DNA from: Trichomonas tenax
Taxonomy: Eukaryota > Parabasalia > Trichomonadida > Trichomonadidae
Reading direction: 5' to 3'
DNA: 64,000 nucleotides
NCBI GenBank assembly: GCA_023091735.1
Contig: JALKBU010000143.1
Location: 1 to 64,000, forward strand
The notes under the pieces were generated by a model that had not been told where the DNA came from, ran no database searches, and worked only from the letters and a program-made list of their open reading frames with translations. Shown here piece by piece: positions 27,221 to 37,003 of the stretch. The position numbers were made by a program, and so were the translations under genes. Every line of letters starts with the position of its first letter. The stretch's first letter is position 1.

Positions 27221-27233
27221 TGTCACTTTTGTC
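27221..27233 (+). promoter_or_regulatory. Inr-type TGTCACTTTTGTC of Myb gene
   Basis: TGTCACTTTTGTC fits the trichomonad Inr. Because it includes the upstream ATG (27220-27222), the first ATG on an mRNA begun here would be 27277. A second Inr-like TTACATTCTTT lies at 27264-27274, two bases before that ATG. Confidence 0.5.
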
Positions 27234-27276
27234 AAGAATTAATTTTTTCAAAGGAAAAGTAAATTACATTCTTTGG

Positions 27277-27783
27277 ATGGATAACGATGATGATTTCGTC
27301 CCTGAACATAGATCATCTAGACTCATCAGCAGGCGCTCTCGCTTTAGCCAAGAAGAAGATGAACTTTTGAAGAATCTCGTGAAAATACATGGAACTGACG
27401 ATTGGAAATTAATTGCATCTAAAATGACTAAGAGAAATGAAAGGCAAGTGAGGGATCGTTGGAGAATTTGGTTGGATCCCGAAATTAATCGAGAACCATT
27501 TTCTCCAGATGAAGACGATTTAATCCGAGATTTATATGACTTTTATGGTCCTAAATGGGTGTTATTTACTTCCTACTTCAACAAGAGAACTGATGTTGCA
27601 TTAAAATGCAGATGGAAAACAATTAATCGAATTCCTCAGCCTCCTAAAAAACCGAAGCGACAGAAAGAGGTGGAAGACCTGAGCGATGACAAAAAAGAAA
27701 TTCAAGAAGTTTCGCTCTTGGAACAAGAATTTGAAAAAGATTGCGAAATAATGGAGCTCAACAAATATTTCCCTTATTTTTAG
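27277..27783 (+). CDS. Two-repeat (R2R3-type) Myb DNA-binding protein
   Basis: 168 residues. Repeat one (about 18-68) has FSQEEDELLKNLVKIHG, DDWKLIASKM and RQVRDRWRIWL. Repeat two (about 71-120) has FSPDEDDLIRDLYDFYG, PKWVLFTSYF and DVALKCRWKTI. The regularly spaced W/F residues and recognition helices are present. The acidic N-terminus (MDNDDDF) and charged C-tail could be activation or partner regions. Trichomonads have large Myb families, some binding promoters of iron-regulated genes. The start is placed at 27277 because the Inr overlaps the upstream ATG. Confidence 0.9.
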   Translation: MDNDDDFVPEHRSSRLISRRSRFSQEEDELLKNLVKIHGTDDWKLIASKMTKRNERQVRDRWRIWLDPEINREPFSPDEDDLIRDLYDFYGPKWVLFTSYFNKRTDVALKCRWKTINRIPQPPKKPKRQKEVEDLSDDKKEIQEVSLLEQEFEKDCEIMELNKYFPYF

Positions 27784-28809
27784 ATCTTATGCATGTTGTT
27801 GTTATGAATTAAATATTCTATTATATGCTTTACCGACTGAGAAAAATAGCCTTTTTCATTTTCCAGTCCTTTTTATCATATGACCTCAGTTCTGTCATAA
27901 AGAACCAGATTATCTCCCTAATTAATATTTTAAAGTTTTTGGACGCAGTAATAATTTCTATCGAAAATAACCGAAAAAGTGGAAGGATGCCATACAAATA
28001 GTTTATGACACATCATTAATGTTTCTTGAATTGTTCAGACGGCGGTCCCCAACGTTTAAAGCTTCAAGCGAATTTTCACTGATATGAACTCTTAAGATAT
28101 ATTTAATTCTTGGATTAAAGTTTTGATTGGATTTGTATAACCCTCATGGCTCTGTTCGTCCATTACGGTGATAGGGTACAGTTACGCATAATAAGCATGA
28201 AAAATGATTATAGACGATCTTCAAATATTACTATACCATATATCGGACTTATAAAATTTAACCCTCTTCCATTTGCAAAGAGCAGCTGTAAAACATTCTT
28301 CTCCAACTCGGACTCCAATGGGACATTATACGCAGATTAATGTAGATTTCAGAATGAGCATGTTTCTTGATGCATACACTCATTCCTGTTCCAATTTCGG
28401 GCTTTGGCAATCCGTAATTAGGAATAAATCTGCCGTTTTCGCCGATGCAATTGATTCTAGTCGTATAATCGATTATGTGACTTTTTTCGTCGCATTTAGC
28501 TTAGCTACATCATGGGCATTATAGATCAAATGTCCCCAAGATTAAATATATATCAAATATCGAAATTGTGTTGTATTTCAACAAAAGGGTCTTCTTTGAA
28601 TAAAAAGGGGTCATAAAATAACGAGAAAGACTATGACGATTAAATTCTAAGATTAGATAATTGCTATTCAATAATGTTTTATTTCAGAAATCAAAAGATG
28701 TCATAAAAAGGAGGTTAAAAACGATTAAGGTTTTAAATTTAGGGGTTAAAAAATAAAACAGGTTATATGTTAAAATAGGGCGTAATACAAATAAAAAGGG
28801 CAACAAAAT
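27784..28809. other. Spacer, no intact gene
   Basis: About 1 kb. Overlapping open frames of 64 and 83 codons at 28146-28340 and 28273-28524 have mixed codon use and no motif. The stretch 28030-28500 is less AT-rich than its surroundings and may be a decayed gene. Confidence 0.4.
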
Positions 28810-29854
28810 ATGAATAACGACGACAATGATTCTCATGTAACAATTGATCAAACAGTCAGACTCTTTCAAGAGCAAGCAAGACTGAAAGCGATCCCCAGTG
28901 AATCATCTGTCGCTGTATTGGCATCTAATATTTGGAACCTATGGGCAAGCGCAAGTTACAAATATTAGATTTATATAGTATATACAGAAGACACCAACAA
29001 TCAATTGCTCAACTGGTTATAATACAATTGTAAATTATAAAATCACAAATACATTCAATCAATCATCAGAAAATACGGAAAATTTATTCATTATAACCAA
29101 AGAAGGATCGAAAACATTCGAGTTTATATTTTCAGTATCAAGATTTAATTCATCTGTTTTTAAATTTTTCGAAAAAGCACTTAAAAATTACCAAAACTCT
29201 CCTCTATTTCGCGAGCAGCGTCTAAGATCTGCAATTATCAACAATGGATCGTTAAATCTCATTCCTAATGAGCAAGTTATTTCGCAACTCGATGGTTTAT
29301 CGAATCTCTCAGGAGAAGTTGCTAAAATGGGAACTGCCAGTGTCACCACAATGATATTCATATGGCATTCAGAGATTGTTACCAACTTTAACGTTTCTAT
29401 TCCTTTAATTTTGCTTGGACCTTTTAAAGTATCTGATTCTAGAAGATTTGGAAAGTGCTTTTATCAGAAATTATATTCCAATGGATCTAAGTTTATGTAT
29501 GGATTCACTTTGAAGCCCAAAGAAAGGCTCATTGAGTTTTTGAAATCTGCAGAGAAAATTAGAATGTCAGCAGTTGAAAAACCATTGCTTACTCCACCTC
29601 TTTTTCTAGAAGTTGTTGACCAAAAAGCTGAAGCGTTCGTTCCACAACAAGTAAAAGAAGAATTTAAATACGATGATATCGGTCAATCTTTATTCTATAT
29701 TCTAGTCGAGCAAAATGCAGAGTGCCCACCACAGGGGATTGTATTTGATAAGAGGATTGATCTTTCGACTGAGAAATTTGTAATTGGCGAATCTTTGAAT
29801 TCAAAATGGACTGATGCTAGTAACACACCAATATCCACTGTTGAGGAGTTATAA
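28810..29854 (+). pseudogene. BBS5: BBS5 (BBSome subunit) homologue, frameshifted
   Basis: The frame from ATG 28810 runs 52 codons to TAG 28966 and carries a short hydrophobic strand then NLW, as in the BBS5 segment ending in ILWH. A different frame is open from 28979 to TAA 29852. It carries CSTGYNTIVNYKI (BBS5 GYNCILNI), FEFIFSV, LFREQRLRSAIINNG (LRSALIQN), EVAKMGTASVTTMIFIWHSE and FNVSIPL with the DSR-FG turn, i.e. the rest of PH-like domain 1 and all of domain 2. Combined length is about 340 codons, the usual size of BBS5. The switch between about 28940 and 28979 needs a net +1 change. Causes: a true frameshift (pseudogene), sequence error, or a non-standard intron; no ACTAACACACAG is present. 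BBS5 binds phosphoinositides in the ciliary BBSome. Confidence 0.8.
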
Positions 29855-29990
29855 TTTTGTTATATTTATTTGTTATTTAAAATGTTAATATTTTTATCAA
29901 TTTTTCAATTTTCTTATTATCTAAACAATAATAAAGAACCACTTTTTGCTTTGCCGTAAATGTTGCAAAACTTGCCTTATTTAGTCATAA

Positions 29991-30818
29991 ATGTTTTTGT
30001 CTATTATTCCGCGTTTTATTTGTTTATTTTTAAGAACCATATTACAGTTCAATACTTTAGCGTGGATATTTATAACATCTCCTTTAATCAGATTCTTCTT
30101 ATCTATCGATTCTCCTCAAGATATTCCAATAACGAATAATTTAATTCCACAAAATCAACCAATACAACCGCAAATAGACGAAAAAGAAGAAGAAAAGCCC
30201 AATCTCGAAAAAATCATTCAAGAAGCTAAAGAAGAATTTCTCGAAAAAACAAATAAAACACCTGAAACCGAATCAATCAAGTTTCCGTCTTTAAATTACC
30301 AAAATATTACCGACGACTTAACACAGAAGATCATTTTAAGTAATAAGTATAATGAAGATGAATTATATAATGGTAAAGTACCTGAAATGATATCAGAAGA
30401 GAAATTCTGGAATGCAACAAATTACAACCTCGTCGAAATTAGACATAACAACGGTGGATCAATTACTCCATTATTTTATCAAAAGCGCATCAGCAAAAAA
30501 GACGGCTTCTGGTGCGCAAAAGATGGAGGTGGAGTCTTTAAATATGATATCACTAAACCAATTTATCTTGAAGGATTAACATTCACTCCAAGATTGATTA
30601 AAAGATGTAAGGCAATGAATTTGAATATCATAGCTGATGGTATCCCAATTATGTCGTTGAATGACATTCCTATCATAGCAAACACAACAATTTTGTTCAA
30701 AAATCCATTCTTAACTCAGTATCTAGACGTTAATATGAGTTACTCAGACTGCACTATTACAAGCGAATCTCTGTTCTGTATCTCGCAATTCTATCTCTTA
30801 CCAAATGAATACAAATAA
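29991..30818 (+). CDS. SUN-like domain membrane protein
   Basis: 275 residues. The N-terminal 45 are hydrophobic (signal anchor), followed by a Lys/Glu-rich helical linker (about 55-95) and a C-terminal domain (about 130-275). The latter has NATNYNLVEIRHNNGGSI (like the NYA-GA opening of SUN/Slp1 domains), DGFWCAKDGGGVFKYDI followed by PIYLEGLTF, and a closing SESLFCISQFYLL like C-YR-V. SUN domains are jelly-roll folds at the nuclear envelope (LINC complex) or in the ER. The assignment is inference from pattern and could instead be another discoidin-like fold. ATG 29991 is the natural start. Confidence 0.5.
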   Translation: MFLSIIPRFICLFLRTILQFNTLAWIFITSPLIRFFLSIDSPQDIPITNNLIPQNQPIQPQIDEKEEEKPNLEKIIQEAKEEFLEKTNKTPETESIKFPSLNYQNITDDLTQKIILSNKYNEDELYNGKVPEMISEEKFWNATNYNLVEIRHNNGGSITPLFYQKRISKKDGFWCAKDGGGVFKYDITKPIYLEGLTFTPRLIKRCKAMNLNIIADGIPIMSLNDIPIIANTTILFKNPFLTQYLDVNMSYSDCTITSESLFCISQFYLLPNEYK

Positions 30819-31568
30819 AATCAATATCAGCTTTGTTGTTAAACATAATCATAAATATATCTATTTTGTTGAAAATATGCTGTGGCAACAACTGCATGGC
30901 CATCACACTTTCCAAATAATAAACAGATAAATTATATTTTATCCCTTATTCGGAAACTTGTTATCATAGTTTAATATCGATAATGAGCAATGATATTGTT
31001 TTTGCACCGGTAATGAATTTGATTATCGGCGAGGTTGTTTCATTTAAATCGCGTTACCAGTAAAGACTGGTATGTCACAACTTATTCAGATATACTGCGT
31101 ACTGTGATGTTTATAATATATGACATAGTTATATCTGTTAGCATATACAAAGCAAATATCAATGAAGAAACTTTTCAAACGGTTCATTGTGGTAAATAGA
31201 ATGGCACAACATATGTTCCACAATACTCATGTGTATACTACCATATACTGTATATATTTACTATATAAATTAAGTTCTACTAGAAACTTTAGATGAGAAA
31301 TAGGAAAGATCATTTTCAAAAACTGAAATGATAGAGCTATTCTTGCAATACGCAGACCTCCAAAATATAATAATATTTTCATAGATAACTATGCTTAAAT
31401 ATTGAAAGTTAACAATTATTTTGAAATTTGGGCTATCTAAAGGATTTCAAGAGAAAATTTTACTGAAAATGAATAGAAAACATAAAGTTATACATATATC
31501 CAAACTACTGCTAAAAAATAAAAAATAACTAAAAGTGACAAAATAAAAGATAAATTTATTTTTGTCAA
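30819..31568. other. Spacer with short perfect hairpin
   Basis: No gene in 750 bp. A 7-bp perfect stem with 4-base loop (TACCAGT-AAAG-ACTGGTA) lies at 31055-31072. Confidence 0.55.
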
Positions 31569-32858
31569 ATGAGTGATTCACAAAAAACTTCAGCGAGCGA
31601 AGTCCAAAAACCGCAACCAACGTCAAGTGATGTCTCTCATCGTCGTATTGTCAGGGATATCGCTTACATCGCCGTTATTTTGTTTGTTATTTTAGCATAT
31701 CTCTTTTGGCCAAAAACAGCAAAAGAAATACCTATTAGAACTGTTGCACAACTTCCGTATGTATTCAACACTAACTTTTACACAAAACTTAATGATTATT
31801 TACACAATTTTTACCATGAAAAGATTTTAGTTTTATACGGTCCACAGGGTGTCGGCAAAACAGCCGGAATATTCGATTTTATTGAGCGTTTGAACAAAGA
31901 AGAAGGCAGACTGATTATTGATTTTGATTTCTCGCAGATTTCAAAATATTCTAACATCTTCGATCTTACATCGTATCTTCAGTACGCAGTTATTCATTCT
32001 TTACAACTTCTCACTAAAAATTCCAAAGGAAACACGTGTAAGAATATTTTACCTTTACTTTCTAAATATGAGAACATTTGTCCACAAGGATTCAATCCAA
32101 TTGACGCTTCCTTCTTGAAAGAGCCTCTTCTTATCAATGTCACAAATCAATTAAACAATAAACTTTCATATCTCACAAAGAGCCCTCAATTAGCATCAAG
32201 AGCGTTCTTTGAGTCATTGAGCTCTCTCTATGAAGTTGCTGGTCCAATTGTTTTCATTCATTCACCAGAAGTTTTAATTAAATCTAAATCGAAGACAGTT
32301 CGTGAGGTCGTTCAGTCACTCATTGGCGAGGCAGAAAAATCCGCATTAGATGGAAACTTAACAGTTGTTTTTGAAATATCTGATCAAACTGCTTTTATTG
32401 ATGGACGCTTCCATCCAGCTCGTTACCAGTACCTTTTAACTGAAGTTCACGAATTCCATGTTGATAATATGACAAAGGCATTCATTGCCGGAAATCACTT
32501 CACAAAACCGCAATTACAGGAGTTAACACCTGTCTGCAAAGGAAACGGCGGCTGCTATTCATTCGCCAATACGCTTCTCAATGATGGAATGGTGCTCAAA
32601 GATGTTATCACAGAGATCGAAAGCGCAGCAAAGCGTAAAGTCTATTCTTCGATTGCAACGATGAATAATACCGATACAGCAATGAAATTCCTCTCAGAAA
32701 TCATGAACAAAGGTTTCACTTCCATCGAAAATTCCAAAGAAAATGCTCTTCATTTCTTACACCATGATGTTGTTTCAATTTCTAATAATACCAGACTTGT
32801 ATTCCAGAATGCTGCCATTTTTAAGGCAGCTCGTGCTCTTGTTGGAAAACCCAATTAA
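31569..32858 (+). CDS. Membrane-anchored P-loop ATPase
   Basis: 429 residues. A cytosolic Ser/Gln-rich N-terminus (1-28) is followed by one span (about 30-47) and an NTPase core. Walker A is GPQGVGKTAG (about 94-103) and a Walker B-like strand is LIIDFDFS (about 117) or IVFIHSPE (about 228). The rest is helical. Layout and size fit single-pass AAA/STAND-type (archaeal ATPase-like) proteins, which in some parasites form multi-copy families. Nothing indicates the substrate. ATG 31569 is preceded by TTTTTGTCAA. Confidence 0.75.
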   Translation: MSDSQKTSASEVQKPQPTSSDVSHRRIVRDIAYIAVILFVILAYLFWPKTAKEIPIRTVAQLPYVFNTNFYTKLNDYLHNFYHEKILVLYGPQGVGKTAGIFDFIERLNKEEGRLIIDFDFSQISKYSNIFDLTSYLQYAVIHSLQLLTKNSKGNTCKNILPLLSKYENICPQGFNPIDASFLKEPLLINVTNQLNNKLSYLTKSPQLASRAFFESLSSLYEVAGPIVFIHSPEVLIKSKSKTVREVVQSLIGEAEKSALDGNLTVVFEISDQTAFIDGRFHPARYQYLLTEVHEFHVDNMTKAFIAGNHFTKPQLQELTPVCKGNGGCYSFANTLLNDGMVLKDVITEIESAAKRKVYSSIATMNNTDTAMKFLSEIMNKGFTSIENSKENALHFLHHDVVSISNNTRLVFQNAAIFKAARALVGKPN

Positions 32859-32886
32859 ATAAATCTTTAAAATATAAACAAATTAT

Positions 32887-34116
32887 TTAAAGAAATATAG
32901 TTTTCTCGAGATGGACTGGCGTGAGTTCAATAGAACTACATGAACTATCTTTATAAAGAAATCCTTGAATTAAATATGGTGAAAAATCATCTATAACAAT
33001 TTCTATTATCTCATTGAATTTCTTGATTTCTTTGATCTGGCCTGAAATTATAAGCCAATTTTCTGGATTATTTTTATCATATGCAATCAACTCATATATT
33101 TTATGTGCTGTGTTATACACAAGGACTGACTGTAGTTTATAATTCTTTGGTGTATCTTGGAATTGGAAACTGATATCTTTTTTGAAATTAATTAATCCTG
33201 GTTTAGGTTCTCTATTTTTATATTTCACAGCAACAAAAAGGAAACCTGAGACACCAGAAACAGTGCTAAGTTTGTTAGTAATCAATTGAGCGATCGTTTG
33301 CTTGGATTCAACTTCAACTTCTAAATATGGCTGGCAATACTCAGAAGTCCTATGGTTGCTTATGTAAACTCCAAATATATTTTCTGCGATGTGCCCAAGC
33401 TCTGAACCGATGAAATTGAGTAAATCTGAAAAAATTCCTTGATGAAGCTTCTTCATTGAGTTGCAGTATGTCTCAAATTCACGAATTGAAGCAAATCCAT
33501 TGTTGTAACCCTTTAATATCTGAGATATTATTCTTGAGAGATTATTTTTCGAATCTCTCCTGAAAAATTGTGATAAAATAGGAGAGCTGTTGATCATCTC
33601 TATGAAGCAGCAATACAACGAGTTAGAAGGCGAATAACCTTGAATTCCTTGAATAGTAAAAACATTTGAGTGGTTTGCCGATGAAACATGTATCGGAGGT
33701 GGAACAATAGAATACTCGATTGGATTTGGAATAAAAAGCGGATCGTATTTTAATTCGATTTCTAAACGAAAAGTATTGTTTTGAGAAGCACCCAAAATGC
33801 TGTACTTTGTAGGCATTGTTATCCTGTAATGAGTCATGTTCGAAGTGAAAATCATTTGTTTATTTGCAGAAAATGGATAACTGTCGAGTGTAAGATTGAA
33901 ATTTGCCTGTATTATAACTAATTTGTTGATTCCCTTCAAGTCTACGTCGATGAATAGTGTTGTTTTATCGTAACTTAAAGAAACTAATAAATTATCCCAG
34001 TTTGGATTCTCAAATTGGACTTTTCCACCTTCAACTGTGTTGAATACAAACTCCTCTTTGAATTTCTTCGCAGATTGAAGTCTTTTTTCATCTAAAATTC
34101 GAACAAATCTTGACAT
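32887..34116 (-). CDS. Inactive-looking ubiquitin-specific protease (USP)
   Basis: 409 residues. The N-terminal 140 are beta-rich. Residues about 150-400 follow the USP fold: IQGIQGYSPSNSLYCCFIEMI aligns with the Cys box (GLxNxGxTCYMNSxLQ), FLFVAVKYKNRE with the LP-L-I-LKRF strand, INFKKDISF with the I-P--LDL strand, and LQSVLVYN...YELIAYD with the His-box region. The catalytic Cys position reads Ser/Pro and the GGHY histidine box is not recognisable, so it should not cleave ubiquitin. Similar dead USPs act as scaffolds. The fold assignment is by eye. Tail to tail with the ATPase gene (28-bp gap). Confidence 0.5.
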   Translation of the reverse strand: MSRFVRILDEKRLQSAKKFKEEFVFNTVEGGKVQFENPNWDNLLVSLSYDKTTLFIDVDLKGINKLVIIQANFNLTLDSYPFSANKQMIFTSNMTHYRITMPTKYSILGASQNNTFRLEIELKYDPLFIPNPIEYSIVPPPIHVSSANHSNVFTIQGIQGYSPSNSLYCCFIEMINSSPILSQFFRRDSKNNLSRIISQILKGYNNGFASIREFETYCNSMKKLHQGIFSDLLNFIGSELGHIAENIFGVYISNHRTSEYCQPYLEVEVESKQTIAQLITNKLSTVSGVSGFLFVAVKYKNREPKPGLINFKKDISFQFQDTPKNYKLQSVLVYNTAHKIYELIAYDKNNPENWLIISGQIKEIKKFNEIIEIVIDDFSPYLIQGFLYKDSSCSSIELTPVHLEKTIFL

Positions 34117-34400
34117 TAATTTTTTGATTTAAAAATTCATCAAATTCACATAACAGTTAAACAATTCACGTTTATTTCGATAAATAATCCAAAATAAATA
34201 TAAAACATCAATTTTATTCTTTGAGTTTTTTGAAATTTGGTGTGATTTTTATATTTTATGATAAAAAAGTTCATTTTTTAAAAGCCATTATTTAAATGAA
34301 GTTGCATAAGAAGGATTTCAAGTTATTTTTATGTTAATTCTTATCAAGTTTTACCATATACACATGTTTCTTTTACTATCTGCGGTATCGATTTCCCAAT

Positions 34401-35900
34401 ATGGTGAAAGAAGAAAGCATTTACAATTTTAATTTGACAACTAAAGAGGATTATTTCATATTGGAATATGAAAAGCGACTTCCAATGAGGAATTATGCTC
34501 AAATACGTGAATATTTACGCTTTGAAACATCTTATTTAGATCAAAAAGTCATTTTTCCAACAAATTCAGGGCGAATCATCAATTACACGAAGAACACACT
34601 AACAATACAGTACTATCTACCTGCTGTCATTAAGTATTCAGGCAAATTAATTTGCGGAATCAAAAATACAAAAATTAAACATGTTTACATAGCAATTCAT
34701 GACTTCAAAGTCGATGAAAATTACTCAAGATTCAAATGCCATCACGAAGAATCTTATCCTGAGCGATGGTGCGAAGGCCATAACATTGTTTATGATAAAA
34801 AACAATTTGCGTTCCTTTCTCCTGCAAAATTCATCTTTCCACAACCGTACTTGATTCCTGGTGCAAGAGCCGGACCTTATGATGTTGAGATGGACAGATT
34901 ATATCAAGAACCTGCCACAAAACTTTATTCGATTCAATCTTATCCAGAAAACTTAACAATAGACACAAACCCGAATTACCTATACGGAGGTTTCTACAAT
35001 TTTCAACAGCTATGGCATGCAACATTTGATTTCATTATTCCATTTTATAAATTTGCGCATCAATTTAATTTAACAGACACACCTGAAACAAGAGTGATCT
35101 ATACACGATCTCAGCCTATTTGGGGCTTTATGGAGCAATGGGGAGTGCTTTCTAAGCGACATTACATAAATCTCGACAAAGAAACAATTCCTCCAACATT
35201 ATTTGTTAATATAACAATTGGCATTGAGAGGAATGAAAAGAATCCGACTATGGATAGATCCCACAATGAAGCAATCGGCTTTAAATACAATTTTGATGAA
35301 AATTCAGCGCCAACATTCAGAGATGATGTTCTCATCAACAATGGCCTCAGCACAACAGCCGTTGGTGTGAATGGAAAGCCTTACGTGTTGTTTATCGACA
35401 GAAGAGATGCTGGATGTTCTCTTGATAACACATTAGAATTATCGGAGCACATGAAGGAAACATGCAATTTTTGTCAAATCAATTTGATTCGAATGGAGAG
35501 AATTCCTTTCATTGATCAAATTAAACTAGTTTCACGAGCATCGGTGTTAGCAGGACTGCACGGAAGTGGCCTGACTAACGTGATGTGGATGGCTGCATCG
35601 AGGAAGAATCACACAACTCATTTAATTGAGTTCCTTCCAAAATGTTATAATTGCCGAGATTGGTATGTCGTGGCAGCAAAAGTTGCACGCGTTCAATACC
35701 ATGAAGCGATGGCAAGTGAGAAAGGAAACTTTAGGGATCCAAGCAAACTGGATTGGTGTCTCACGCGATTGGATCTTTGCCCAACTCCTCATTGCCACGA
35801 TGTATTGAGAGATCAAACAATGACAATGAAGATTGACGACTTTGATAAGATATGGCTGCCGATAGTTGAGGAACTCAAGAATACAGTATTATCTGAATAG
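34401..35900 (+). CDS. GT61-family glycosyltransferase
   Basis: 499 residues. The lumenal catalytic region contains YGGFYNFQQLWHATFDFIIPFYKF (GT61 N-domain His motif), FIDRRDAG, and RASVLAGLHGSGLTNVMWM, the hallmark GT61 HG-GLTN motif, followed by LIEFLPKCYNC. Related enzymes include EOGT, POMGNT2 and plant xylosyltransferases, which add sugars to proteins in the ER/Golgi. The catalytic motifs look complete. The predicted start (ATG 34401) gives no signal anchor. Another ATG at 34364, in a frame one base away, encodes a signal-like FLLLSAV, so the N-terminus is doubtful. Confidence 0.85.
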   Translation: MVKEESIYNFNLTTKEDYFILEYEKRLPMRNYAQIREYLRFETSYLDQKVIFPTNSGRIINYTKNTLTIQYYLPAVIKYSGKLICGIKNTKIKHVYIAIHDFKVDENYSRFKCHHEESYPERWCEGHNIVYDKKQFAFLSPAKFIFPQPYLIPGARAGPYDVEMDRLYQEPATKLYSIQSYPENLTIDTNPNYLYGGFYNFQQLWHATFDFIIPFYKFAHQFNLTDTPETRVIYTRSQPIWGFMEQWGVLSKRHYINLDKETIPPTLFVNITIGIERNEKNPTMDRSHNEAIGFKYNFDENSAPTFRDDVLINNGLSTTAVGVNGKPYVLFIDRRDAGCSLDNTLELSEHMKETCNFCQINLIRMERIPFIDQIKLVSRASVLAGLHGSGLTNVMWMAASRKNHTTHLIEFLPKCYNCRDWYVVAAKVARVQYHEAMASEKGNFRDPSKLDWCLTRLDLCPTPHCHDVLRDQTMTMKIDDFDKIWLPIVEELKNTVLSE

Positions 35901-35938
35901 ATTTATATGTTTGTTTTTTATAAAATATTAGCTAATGT

Positions 35939-37003
35939 TTATGAACTACAATACGCTATATTTAATATCAAAACTAACAAATTTGGTCGAATATTTTGTC
36001 GACAAATGTTACAAACAATGAAATCAGAAAAAAGTGATATTTTCACAAATCCGTTTCCAAATCGAGTAGAAAAGTTCCCTTTCGAAAGGACTGTGCTAGA
36101 GAATATGTATCCTGAGTAGTGATTCGGTTGCCCTGTGTGCACAATTCTATCTGAAGTTGATTGATAAGAAATAGCATCACATTGAGGATGTCCGGATATG
36201 AAAGAAGATGCTGCACTTCCTGTACTGACTCGGCATGAGATAACAGACCCGCCTCCACCTCCATAGTAGCCTCCTCCAGATGCTGATCCCCAAGTACAGC
36301 CAGGAAAGCTAAAATAAACAGTACTTGGTGAACCTCCTTTTCCAAAATGACCATTCTCACCATTATTTTGTGGAATTTCACTAGAAGTAGATCCTGTTCC
36401 TGGTGAAGTCTGAATCCCACCAACAGCATTTATTAGAATACTTGTTGGTGTGCAATTTGGATTATCACTATATATTCCATCATCGCCTTGCAGTGCACCT
36501 CCATGTGGGCCTTGTGTGAAGTCACAATGGTGCTGCGAACCCGTTCCACCTGCAGCAATCATGATGCGGGACATAAGAGAAGGAAAGTAGTCCCATTCTC
36601 CTCCTATTGTTCGCATATCCGTGGCACCGCCTCCAGAGCCTCCATAACTACCCTCACAAAAACTTCCATGGCCTCCGCCATTGAAAGTTAGTGGCCCATT
36701 TGCTTCACCTCGCTCATCCAAATAAAAGAAGAATGTCTCTGGGCGTGCAAATCCAATGGTTCCGCTGGAGTATGCACCACGGCCGCCGTTGTCTGAACCA
36801 GGTGATATTCCGCCACCGGATGCACCGATAGTTTCAATTTTATACACTTCTGGTTTGAAATTGACGCGATAGGGACTGCATGGAAAGCCAGAACTACAAG
36901 GGTAATCTAAAACAACACTTCTTCGATCGATGCTCCACTTTATATCAGGTTTTCAGCGCGATGGATATAATAAATCAATCGATACATATTCTTTAATATC
37001 CAT
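35939..37003 (-). pseudogene. Glycine-rich surface-type protein, 5' end broken
   Basis: The frame 36952-35939 is open (over 330 codons). Near its N-terminus, YPCSSGFPCSPYRVNF leads into YKIETIGASGGG, the hallmark start of the glycine-rich domain also found in ALK-type receptors and in many trichomonad proteins, followed by GGSGGGATDMR, AAGGTGSQ and GGGYYGGGGGS loops. There is no ATG in the open part. The same frame reaches ATG 37003-37001 only through TGA 36955-36953, and no signal peptide is seen. The C-terminal 40 residues after GFVKIS contain CNICRQN. A second family member at 61420-62554 is also broken at its 5' end. Confidence 0.65.

Larger units (their letters stand above)
26540..27276. 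other. Spacer upstream of Myb gene with hairpins
   Basis: No gene is supported in the first 550 bp. The last 180 bp hold two long hairpins and three Inr-type TCACTTTTG sequences in both orientations, listed separately. Confidence 0.6.

Noticed and set aside
28146..28524. Two overlapping plus-strand frames of 64 and 83 codons
   Set aside because: They are in different frames with mixed codon use and no domain; at best a decayed gene, so not called.
28930..28990. Spliceosomal intron joining the BBS5 frames
   Set aside because: No GTATGT-like donor or ACTAACACACAG acceptor; GT-AG pairs there give lengths that do not restore the frame. A GC-AG choice would, but is too speculative to call.
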